From Ipomoea triloba (lineage: Eukaryota; Streptophyta; Magnoliopsida; Solanales; Convolvulaceae), in the NCBI RefSeq assembly GCF_003576645.1, contig NC_044919.1, forward strand, positions 33,921,206 to 33,985,205: DNA of 64,000 nucleotides. The letters are read 5' to 3'. A model generated the notes under the pieces. The model did not search any database, was not told the origin of the DNA, and saw only the letters and a list, made by a program, of their open reading frames with translations. A program made the translations under genes and the position numbers. Below are positions 12,740 through 22,258 of the stretch, one piece after another (the stretch's first letter is position 1; each line of letters opens with the position of its first letter).

Positions 12740-15443
12740 GTTGTAGAATTCATATTATATTAAAAGTTTAGGTGTATAGCTGATAATTTGAGTAATAATT
12801 GTGGTATGATTAATATTATTAAAGTAAGAATTTTAGATATGATAAATTACTAAATATAATTATGGTAACATTTAATTAAAATCTAAATGAAATCAAACTT
12901 CTTATATTACTCCAATATATAATGCCTACATACATTATTACCATTGAAGAATATAAGAAAATATATTTTGTATGCATGTGCATGAGAATAATAATGGGAA
13001 AAGATAATAGAAGTTAAAACAATAGGGATATTTTTGTCCAACTCTTATAGCATAATATATATATAAAAAAAATTTAACAGAAAATACGGACATAAATTAG
13101 GGATATAACCTGAATTGAGACTTATTATGTTTTTAGATATATGTGTGTGTGTGTGCCAATGTCACAATCTTGATTCCCAGTTTCACTTCTGATCTACAGT
13201 AACAATTAAGGATGTTGACTTCACTGAAAGATGAAATTATGTTCTGAGATTACTTTATTTGTTGACTCCATGCTTATATCTTAAAATAGAGATATTGAAG
13301 AGAAGTATCCATCTAATGCCTTATGTATGTCTAAAAAGTTTCATTAAGTTAGTGCGAACTAAACTGTGATGACCAAACAAATATGATTATAGAAACTGCC
13401 CCCAAGGTAGATCTCCAACCCCACCCCACCTCCCTCTCAAAGAAGAAATTTAAAAAATAAAATGAGATACAGCTGTTTACTAACACAAAATTTTATAGTA
13501 TCTTGCACACACTGGAAAGTTTCTCAGTTTTTAATTGCATAAATCCCAACAAATCAGCTTGGTGTTATCAGTGTCTAATGAGGTTTTCAACACTAAAACA
13601 GAGTGTAGGTCTACTCTTGGCAACATTGCAAAGTAAGCAAGAAGTAGCTGTTATCCTTCAACCACCATTGATGAAGTTGGGACTCCCATGTCTTATGGTT
13701 GATCTCTTATCTTTTGAGATGGGAAAATTAAGGGAGGAACGATTACCTGAAAGGTACAGTTATTTTTCTTATAATTTTAGGTGTTTCTTCCTCCAAAAAG
13801 CACTGAGTTTATTTTCATGATATTTGGTTTTCTGATAAACTGAGTACTTGGGATATCACTTATTTCCTCAATGACCCCTGTCATGTCGTTGTTTGCCCAC
13901 CAGAGTCCAGACTCATATTTAAGTACAAGTATGTGGTGTAAAGAGAGTTTAAACTCTGCAATGCATTCATTTCTTGTCATTCTTCCATCCTAATGCTTAC
14001 ATGATGGAATATAGTAGCATCCAATTTTAATTGATTTTGTGGGTCATATGGATTCCAGTGTTCTACTCCTCTCCTTAATCTTGCACACGTGCAATTAGTT
14101 TTCACTTTTCACTTAGATGCATTCTTTAGTCTATGTTCTTGACCCAGGAATGCTTTGGTCTGCACCAGGTACTCGGTTCTTGATTTAATTCTTCAGACAT
14201 TTGAGGCTCTTTCTGTCATTGATGAATCTTCACAAGAAATCTGTGCGAGTAAAAGACTTTTTCTACTACTTACTGACCTAATCAAACTTCCTGAAAAAGT
14301 TGAGGTACGTAGTAGATTTTGAAAATGTTGCTTAGTGACTCAAGGTTATAGCATGTAACCTTACCACAGTTTCGATAAAGAAAATAACAAAAAATGAAAA
14401 TGGAAAAGCGAACCATATGTTGAATTTGTACAGTTGTACTGGTCTGTGTCATTCAAACACTTGATTTGGCCCAAAACTTTGCTACTAGTCCTATAATTTC
14501 TTCTGTTGTCAAAATTTTCTGGTTACAACACAAATGAGCATCATGATTATGTAATAGCATTGTGTGCAAATATCTCTGTGATGGAATGAACAAGCAAATA
14601 GGATATATGAAAACTGCAAAACATTTTAAAACTCAGATGATGCAGTTTTCCATAAATGATGTATCTCCTACAGGTTGCTGATTCTTGTGTTACTGCTGCT
14701 GTATTGCTAGCAAATATTCTAACTGATGCAGCTGATCTAGCTTTAGAAATATTTCAAGGTGAGATGATTTACTGCTAAAAGAAACGATATTTGTCATCAG
14801 TTTTCCATGTTTAGCCTTCAGTTGCTCTACCTAGGATAATTTTTGGTAACACAAAGATCTTCAGACCTTTTGTTGTTACAGGGTCTCTTTAGTCTATTCC
14901 CGTTTGCTTCTGCTGATGCAGAAGCAAGAAGTGCACTTTGGAGCATCATTGCAAGATTACTGATTCAAGTTCAAGAAATTGAGCTGAGTCCGTTGCAGCT
15001 ACATCAGTATGTTTCAGTTATCACAAGTGAAACAGAAGTGATTGAGGAGGAACTTCTCGATCACCAGTCAAATGACTCCAATGAAGAATGTGGGAGCTCT
15101 GCTACCCTTGCAAAATTAGCTGCCAGAAATGTAGCCGTATCCTTACAGGTTTATGAATGCTTTCACCCAGAGTTGAAAATTAAAAATTTGAAGCAAATAC
15201 ATATCTGACTTATCATTTCTACATGTTGAAAGTCTATTAATTGTTATTCTGCTTTAGTATATACTTCTGTTCTTTCTTCTGTTTGCCTTAACTGCATAGT
15301 AGCTGAATGGAATTGTAAGGATTTTAAGTCAATGGATGGACTTAGAGGATAGAGTCAAGGAGTCTCTTCTTATGGGGGAATACCATGTGAACAAAGGAGA
15401 TGCTTATAAATTGCTGCATTGCTGTGGAAAATATATCAAGTAA
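9616..15443 (+). CDS. SAAL1-like armadillo-repeat protein
   Basis: Ten exons give a 524-residue protein: 9616-9708, 10675-11025, 11443-11508, 11621-11760, 12104-12230, 13602-13753, 14169-14304, 14674-14758, 14865-15148 and 15303-15443. All junctions are GT-AG and keep phase. The first part (about residues 1-120) is polar and acidic. After EEYGCILWDLAAS come helical repeats with SLGIIGNLACHE, as in the SAAL1 family of eukaryotes. The ATG at 9616 opens the only frame that joins exon 2. The plant role of this family is not established; human SAAL1 is linked to cell proliferation, and a protein scaffold role is inference. Intron 5 (12231-13601) carries a Helitron and microsatellites, and intron 2 has a run of 16 C. 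Confidence 0.88.
11356..11371 (+). repeat. Poly(C) run, 16 bases
   Basis: An unbroken C homopolymer in intron 2 of the SAAL1-like gene. It is unusual in this AT-rich DNA and is prone to length error in sequencing. Confidence 0.95.
12523..12563 (+). repeat. (TA)n(TG)n microsatellite
   Basis: A TA run passes into a TG run and ends at TATA, directly beside the proposed Helitron boundary. A matching ATATGTGTGTGTGTGTG stretch follows the other boundary at 13138, suggesting insertion into an existing microsatellite. Confidence 0.95.
12564..13137 (-). mobile_element. Short non-autonomous Helitron in SAAL1-like intron 5
   Basis: Read on the minus strand it begins TCTAAAAACATAATAAG (from 13137) and ends CTAG (12567-12564). 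The hairpin TGCGCATCGCGCA lies at 12577-12589, nine bases before the end. The flanking bases are A before TC and T after CTAG, the expected A/T target. The interior is AT-rich with no Rep/helicase and holds a GT/AT microsatellite. A related copy lies at 63338-63821 in the RAD5 gene, which supports both boundaries. Confidence 0.8.
12670..12738 (+). repeat. (GT)n(AT)n microsatellite
   Basis: About 50 bases of GT repeats with a single GG interruption, then about 18 bases of AT repeats, inside the Helitron. Confidence 0.95.
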
Positions 15444-15681
15444 GATCGAATCACTTGTGTATATTTTAGTTCTATTTGTCTGTAGACTGTAGAGTACACT
15501 TTGTGTGAATGATGCCGCCATCGAGCAATCATTATCAACATTTACTTATATGCCTTGAATGCTTAATCCATCAATTTTGGTCCTCAATTTCTCTAGAATT
15601 TAGCTGCTTGAGAATGAGACCTGAGCACTGATTTCTAGTTATGTTGTAATTTTTCAAATAAACACCAAGGAGTTGATGGCA

Positions 15682-15714
<33 letters not shown>

Positions 15715-15853
15715 ATATATATAAGGTCTATTTTATAAGTATTGAAAACTTTTAAGAGTAAGATTTATTTTATAATAATTGAAAATTTAATAATAGTAAG
15801 ATCCTAACCTTTAATTTCTCAATATGGATGGTGTGGCTATGTCCACACTTAAC
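15444..15853. other. 3' flank of the SAAL1-like gene with a (TA)n microsatellite
   Basis: AT-rich, no coding region. TA repeats run from 15682 to 15708. Two loosely similar copies of TAAGGTCTATTTTATAAGTA and TAAGATTTATTTTATAATAA follow. Confidence 0.6.
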
Positions 15854-16577
15854 GGGGCGTTTGGTTGGAGTGAAGGAATTAAGTGGGAAAGGAATTGCAA
15901 TTCCATGGGAAAACAATAATGTGGGAATAAAGTAGGAGTTTAAATTCCAGTGTTTGGTTGGAGGGAATAAAATTACTAGGAATTTCAATTCCAATGTTTG
16001 GTATACATGGGAATTGAAAGGGAATAAGTAGTATAAAGTCCAAAATGCCCATTGTTATTATTATTATTATTGTAATTAATTTTCATGCAAATATTTCATC
16101 AAATTTTAAGCTTCATAAGGTCCCATAAAAAAAAAAGCATAAAAATAAAAGTACACAACCTAATTAAACATAATAAAATGTTAAGCTTTCTAAACGCTTA
16201 CATTCAAAAACAATTATAATAGAAAGGGTTCATCATACCCACATCCCCAACCTTTAATTTGTGGCAAGAATGATTATTGCTTGCTCATGAACGGCTTTCT
16301 TGTTTATAGTTGTCAAAGATAATACACAGTATTAGCTAAAATAAAAAATCATGCATCAATTTTAGGTTAAAAAGATGGGTGATTTTGTCTCATGAGTATC
16401 TTTCTTTATTCTTAAAATCCATGGAATTAAAATCCCATGGGGGTCATAGGATTCTAATTCCATGAAAATGAGGGAATTGCAATTCCTTCCAACCAAACGA
16501 AGAAATTTAGTTGCCTTCAGAATTAGGTGGGAATTAAGTGGGAAGGGAATTTAAATTCCCTCCAACCAAACACCCTG
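15854..16577. mobile_element. TIR element copy A (GTTTGGTTGG ends)
   Basis: The left end reads GGGGCGTTTGGTTGGAG and the right end CTCCAACCAAACACCCTG, inverted to each other. Inner inverted blocks such as GGAATTGCAATTCC and AATCCCATGG extend the symmetry. The interior is AT-rich and non-coding. Such ends are common in plant MITEs; the target duplication is unclear, so the superfamily is not assigned. Confidence 0.7.
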
Positions 16578-16592
16578 TGATGCTCTCTTTTA

Positions 16593-17253
16593 CAGGGCGT
16601 TTGGTTGGGGGAAGGAATTAGGTGGGAAAAGAATTACAATTCCATGGGAAAAGAATAATGCGGGAATAAAGTAGGAGTTTAAATTCTAGTGTTTGGTTGG
16701 CAGGAATAAAATTACTAGGAATTTCAATTCCAATGTGTGGTATACATGAGAATTGAGAAGGAATAAGTAGTATAAAGTCCAAAATGCCCGTTGTTGTTGT
16801 TGTTGTTGTTATTATTATTATTATTATTGTTGACAAATTAATTCACAAATTGTTAGAGTTGTTGCATATAAAGAATGTAAATTTTGAAAAATTCTATATA
16901 TAAAGAATTCAAATGAACATACACGAAAATTATTATATATAAACAATGCATATAAATAATACAAATTTTGAATAGTTGTTGCATATAAAGATTTAAATGA
17001 ACATACACAAAGAGCAGTCGAAGAATAATACACACTATAATTTAAAATGGAAGGTCAAACATCAATTTTAGGTTAAAAAAAAGGAGGGTAATTTTGTCTC
17101 AAGATGCTCTTTTCTTCTTCCTAAAATCTATGGAATTAAAATCCCATGGGGAGCCATGGGATTCTAATTCCATGAAAATGAGGGAATTACAATTCCATGG
17201 AATTGCAATTCCCTCCAACCAAACGAAGGAATTTAGTAGCATTCGGAATTAGG
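16593..17253. mobile_element. TIR element copy B, same orientation, right end lost
   Basis: It starts CAGGGCGTTTGGTTGG just 15 bases after copy A and repeats copy A's content in order, including the CATCAATTTTAGGTTAAAAA block and AAAATCCCATGGGG. It stops at about 17253 within GGAATTAGG, before the final inverted end present in copy A. A GTT/ATT trinucleotide run lies at 16793-16829. The missing end adjoins a SINE. Confidence 0.7.
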
Positions 17254-17268
17254 ACCAAATACACTGTT

Positions 17269-17404
17269 ACTTTTTTTTTTGTACGGGGAGTGAGGCACGA
17301 GAGCTGGCCCAGGGGGAATTGTCACTTATGGGAATCGAACCGAGTTCTTTTGGAATTCTTCCCCACAAAGAGAGCTCATTTGCCACTTGAGCTACCCCAT
17401 TGGG
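17269..17404 (-). mobile_element. tRNA-derived SINE, minus strand
   Basis: On the minus strand a tRNA-like head reads GGGGTAGCTCAAGTGGCAAA (A-box type) and then GGTTCGATTCCC (B-box type), followed by a short body and a tail of about 10 A. This is the layout of a tRNA-derived SINE. The spacing and extra body argue against a functional tRNA gene. Confidence 0.65.
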
Positions 17405-17423
17405 TTAAGATGCTCTCTTTTAC

Positions 17424-18134
17424 TAGTGCATCACAAACCAACACTTTGTGGTACACCATAGTTCACTCAAAAATACACCACAAAGCACTCATAAGTGCAC
17501 CACACTCCAACACTTAGTGTACCACCAAAATACCAAATTTTTTTTCATATTCATGGATTTGTAACCGTTAATCTGAGCGAGTCCAATAGTATAAATGAGT
17601 CCACATGATCGCATGAGAGAGCAATGCCGCATTTGAACTAAATTATGTGTGTGTATAACTGGCCCACATGATCGATTTTTTGGTTCAGTTTTTATGAACC
17701 AAACCAAAACCATTCAGTTTATAAAATATAAAACTAATTAATTTTTCATAATAAAACAAAACTAAACTGTTCAACTTGGTTCGGTTCAAATAACCCAAAC
17801 CAAAATACTCACATTCTCTACTCTCACACTTAAAATTTTGAGGTAGACACATTTACAATGGTCCACATGAAGAAAATAGTCTACTAGTGCCCACCACAAT
17901 AAGATTTGAGAGTACATATAGTAAACTCCCCCTAAAATTTACAATGGTTAGGCTTCTTAAGCCAACAAGTTATATTCTTTACACAGTAATTGAAAATTGT
18001 AAATCTTCTCAGTCGAAAAGGGAAACTATTGTTGGATAATTGAACACTAGTAAAGGTGTTAAATAAAATTGGGATCTAACCGACTAACCCCAACAAAAAT
18101 TCACAAGAGATCCTCAGCATTAGGATGTGCATGC
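17424..18134. other. Intergenic between TIR/SINE cluster and RMI2; no gene seen
   Basis: No supported reading frame. The segment 17440-17525 contains several related phrases such as ACACTTTGTGGTACACCA and ACACTTAGTGTACCACCA, suggesting a degraded repeat. The segment 17690-17800 has several AACCAAACCAAAACC-like phrases. Confidence 0.5.
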
Positions 18135-19805
18135 TCATTCTGAATTATATTCTTCTATAAGAGGCTGATAGAAAAGTCTAAATGCCTCCACAACTTCTAG
18201 ATACCACATTGCCTCTCGATCGGGTACTGGTGAAAGGTCAACAATTTTGTGTACCTTACAAAGATATACACTACCGAGTTAATAGCATGACACAAAGATT
18301 GATCAATAGAATAGAAAACTTCAATAATTAATCAGCAAATACAGAAATTGATTACTGAGGAACATTTTTCAACCACCAAATTTACACCATAGGTTTTAAT
18401 CTTAGAGTACTCAAAACATTTATGAGAGATGGTGAATAAGATCATTCTAAAGAGTTTGCGTGATGGGATTTTGTGCTCAGATAGCATTAGAATTTTGAAT
18501 AACAGAAAGAGCAGCACAAGCACATCAAAAAATCATGAAGTGTTTACGTATAAAGCATTCCTCGAGACATGAACACAATTTCAAGATTCCTTGGTAAACA
18601 TAAATCTGAACTCAAAATGCCACATTGTGAGCAGTACATCAAGAAACTATGCAATAAAACAAATGTCTACGAAAACCCTGCGATGGAAGGTAGACAATTT
18701 ACCTCCTCCTGGTCTCGATTAAGGGTGTGTTTGGGAACTCGGAATTCTGGGTTTCTAGCGTTTGGGTGAAAAGTGAAAATTGTAAGTCAAAAGAAAAAAT
18801 GAGTTTGGTCAAAGAAAAACACGAAAATGACTTCCCCTCTTTTTTGTGGGAAATCATTTTTCAATTTCCACACCAACACCACCACTAATGCAAGCACCGC
18901 TACGATTACCACCACCACCACTACCACCCTCACCCCACCACTACCTAGTCAGCTGGCCCACTAATGCATGTCTACCTAAGTGTAAAATCCCCTCGACCTA
19001 GGGGCACCTAGAGCCTGGGCAGATTTTTACAACAGTGATTCAGTGAACCCCTCCTTCTAACCTTTTATGTTGGTTCAGAACTCCAGATTATTTAGAGAAG
19101 CAAATTATCCCCAGAAATCAGAATGATGAATATCCATGGAAAACTTTTGAAGTACAATTGCATTCCAAGTATAATTTATGATGCCCAACAAGTAATGCAT
19201 CACACAATTACTGGCTGAAAAATGAAATTCCACTCCAACTCCCCAAAAAAAAATAAATAAATAAATAAAATAATTAAATGGCATTTCAACCGATTCACTG
19301 CACAAAAACAAACAATTTTCCCTATTGCTTACCTTAATAAACGAGGTCCCATTTTTTCTGACAGCATATCCTCCAACAACCATTACATACATACCTATAC
19401 AAATGCAGACACGGATGGAGAGTGAATAAGAAATGGAGAACTAGGGATTTAAAAATAAAAATGCGTGTACCTAATTCCCAGGCATCATTTTGTAGGTAGT
19501 CGCCAGAGAGCTTGAGTTCGATGACGCCGGTGCCATCGTCGAGGAGGAAGCGGCCGGCATCATTAGAGGGAGACGGTTTTGAGACCAAAACGCCCTACAG
19601 TGCAGTGCGATTAGGAAAAGTGATTATATACCATTATACACACAAATATAGAGAGAGAGAGAGAGTGAGCGAGAGAAACCTGAAGCCAAGCGCGTTGGAA
19701 GAGAATGCCGCCTAGAGAGAAAGCGGGCTGAGAGTGAGAGGTCGCCTCCGTGGCGGTGGTGAGGTGTGAGCACAGGATCTTCAGCGCACCCAGACTGTAG
19801 TCCAT
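18135..19805 (-). CDS. RMI2: RecQ-mediated genome instability protein 2, OB-fold subunit
   Basis: Four exons on the minus strand, 19680-19805, 19471-19594, 19333-19394 and 18135-18254, give 143 residues, the usual plant length. The start MDYSLGALKILC, the LGGILFQRAWLQG block, the DDGTGVIELKLSGDY strand and the MYVMVVGGYAVR block match plant RMI2. The last exon ends with a conserved MWYLEVVEAFRLFYQPL helix. RMI2 pairs with RMI1 in the RECQ4-TOP3alpha complex, which dissolves recombination intermediates in the nucleus. All junctions are GT-AG and in phase. Intron 3 (18255-19332) is long and holds a CAC-rich stretch near 18887-18950 and a GGGTGTGTTTGGG repeat fragment near 18724. Confidence 0.92.
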
Positions 19806-20667
19806 CTTCCTCTCCGTACTCTCTTCCTTCCCTCGATTTCAAATCTCAAAAATTCCTAAAATCCAATTCTCAGTTTCTGATTTGCTCCCCAAACATTTGC
19901 GATTTTGAAAACTTACCCCCGTTGCCAAGTAAACTTATCCAAATTAACTTTATGGAACAAATTCCACTATAGTCATCAATTACTATGATATTGGTACATT
20001 TAATTATGTTTATTTAATTTTGTCACGTTATATCTTTAACTTTCATTTGTAATCACAATTATTCCTTCTTTTAAAACTCTATTATTCTATCATTTAATAA
20101 ATATGGCTAATATGTAACGTAATTATTCAATTAAAAGAGTTTACAATCGAGTGTTGGGACAAGGAATTCAATTGATAAAGTTGCAAGTTAATGATCTTTA
20201 TTAAATATTTTTTTTGAAAGAATCTTTATTAAATATTTAAATGGTATATTTATGACAAATAAACAAAAACCAATTATGTAATAGGACAAAAAAAAAAGTG
20301 ATAATAATACCACAATAGTCAGTAGAGCCATCAAAACGTGTTTTGTCACGGGCGAGTTTCGATTTTAGAGGTCCACCCGAGAGCAGGTCTCAAGAGCCCA
20401 AGAGCCTGGCCTGCCTATATATTTATCTATGTAAATGTTTTAATAATACTATATTGTAGTAGTTATTGAATGTCATGTAGCTTGTTTGGTAATAAGCATC
20501 TTGATATTGTAGGAGATTGAATCTTATAGTATATGTATAATGGTTATTGAATAATCGAATAAATTAGGGAATTTTATTAAAATTAATTAGTTTTAGCCAT
20601 TAATTATTAATTTTAAGATTACACTATAGTACGATATAACTTAAAGAACATAGTACATTATTCATTA
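19806..20667. promoter_or_regulatory. RMI2 upstream region
   Basis: A C/T-rich 5' leader (19806-19870) precedes AT-rich DNA with no reading frame of note. No TATA box or specific factor site could be assigned with confidence. The last ten bases are the target duplication of the next element. Confidence 0.4.
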
Positions 20668-20946
20668 GAGTTAATACCTCCAATAGTCCTCAGAGTATTA
20701 GTGATTTACCAGCTATGGTCCCTCGACTTTTAAATGACCTCCAATGGTCCTCCAAGTTTTAAAAAATAACCACATATGGTCCTTTTAGGACGTCTCATGG
20801 TCATTTTAAACTCGGGTTATTTTAAAAATTAGGACCACATGTGGTTATTTTTTAAAACTTGGAGGACCATTGGAGGTCATTTAAAAGTCGAGGGACTACA
20901 GCTGGTAAATCGCTAATACTCGGAGGACCATTGGAGGTATTGACTC
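20668..20946. mobile_element. Foldback MITE, 279 bp, with 10 bp target duplication
   Basis: The ends are inverted: GAGTTAATACCTCCAATAG on the left and its near counterpart ending GGTATTGACTC on the right. The arms run almost to the centre near 20810, with blocks like ACCTCCAATGGTCCTCC and its inverse. TTATTCATTA occurs exactly at both flanks (20658-20667 and 20947-20956). The long arms and 9-10 bp duplication suggest a Mutator-like origin, by inference. Non-coding. Confidence 0.85.
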
Positions 20947-21157
20947 TTATTCATTATATATATGTTATAGAGAATTGAGGATTAGATTATTCAGCTTAAT
21001 ACCCTTCTTACATGCATAAACTAGTACGTTATCAAAGGTTTTGAAGCATTTAACAGTCCTGCAATCCCCTAGTGATTAGTTGTATGTTAACTTCTTTACA
21101 CTCACCCTGCACGCCTTGATGCAATGAACTTCATGTCCAAATCTTTGTAGCAATCAA

Positions 21158-22221
21158 TCATAGGCGGATGTTTATCCTCTCAGACATTTTCATGATGTCT
21201 GAATGAACTCTATTCCCTCCCAATTGTGCACCAGAAGAACCTGCAGCAACGCGCAAAACATCCTCAATAAATGCAACGTTTCCCATAATGTCAACATGAG
21301 CCCCACTCTGAGTGCCCCTCCCTTCCAGCAGACTAGACGGCGGTTTGTGCTGGTACTCTCTTATGTATGTGGGGATGCCCGAAGGGTTGAACCGCGTCGT
21401 CCCTTGCCACGGTTTGGCGCACACGAAACCTGCACTGAGGAGCGGGACGCTTCCATCGCCATCAACGAAGTGTACTCCGCCTCTCAGGCAGCCCTTGTCG
21501 TTGTGGTCACTTCCAGCTACCGAGCTGTCTATTTGGAAAGGAATGTTGGTGTTGCATCTGTCGGAAGAAGGGGAGAGCTTGTATAAGTACGATCTTTCTG
21601 TCGGGATTCCCACTCCATATAGGCAGTATATCTCCATATCTGGTGCAATAGGTAACCTGAAATTCATGCATATACCAAACAGCTATCAGTTAACAGTTAA
21701 TTTACCAAACACATTTCTACCTAATTAATGTTATCAACTAGTCAGCTAACAGTTGGTATTGTTATACTTACTTGGTTTCGAGTGGATTTGACCAGTACTT
21801 GTAATGTTTATATTTTGGGTCGTCTAAGTCGTCAGCTATTCCATGAGAGAAATGTGACTCGGCACGCTTCATCATGTTGGGTGCCACAAACCGCAGAAGA
21901 TCTATTGCAGTTTTTGCTGTATATGCTTTATTTTCAGCCACTTTCTGGACGCTTGCCTTACTCATTTGGTTATATTCTGTCCACACGCCTCCACACCTAT
22001 TGTTTGGCACACTTTGATGCACATCTTCCTATTCATACATAGGATAATCAGTTATATTCACTAGTACAGAACATCTAATCCGCTACTGTTGTAAAAGTTT
22101 TTCGCAACTGTTGTACAACAGGCGCGGATACCATGGTCGCCATCTGTCGCCTTGGACTTTCCACAACTGTTGTGGAACAGTTGAGTTATCTGCAACTGTT
22201 CTTTAGAGACAGTGGTGGATT

Positions 22222-22258
<37 letters not shown>

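Noticed and set aside
12468..12740. Open frame of about 90 codons over the GT and AT repeats
   Set aside because: The translation is mostly repeated Val-Cys and Tyr-Ile from microsatellites, in an intron.
17269..17404. tRNA gene on the minus strand
   Set aside because: A- and B-box-like parts are present, but the cloverleaf cannot be completed at tRNA length and an A tail follows; SINE fits better.
18720..18850. GGGTGTGTTTGGGAACTC segment in RMI2 intron 3 as a full TIR element
   Set aside because: Only one end resembles the GTTTGG elements; no inverted partner was found.
21203..21728. Plus-strand open frames of 127 and 138 codons
   Set aside because: They are antisense to PDAT2 exon 6, whose minus-strand frame encodes conserved catalytic motifs.
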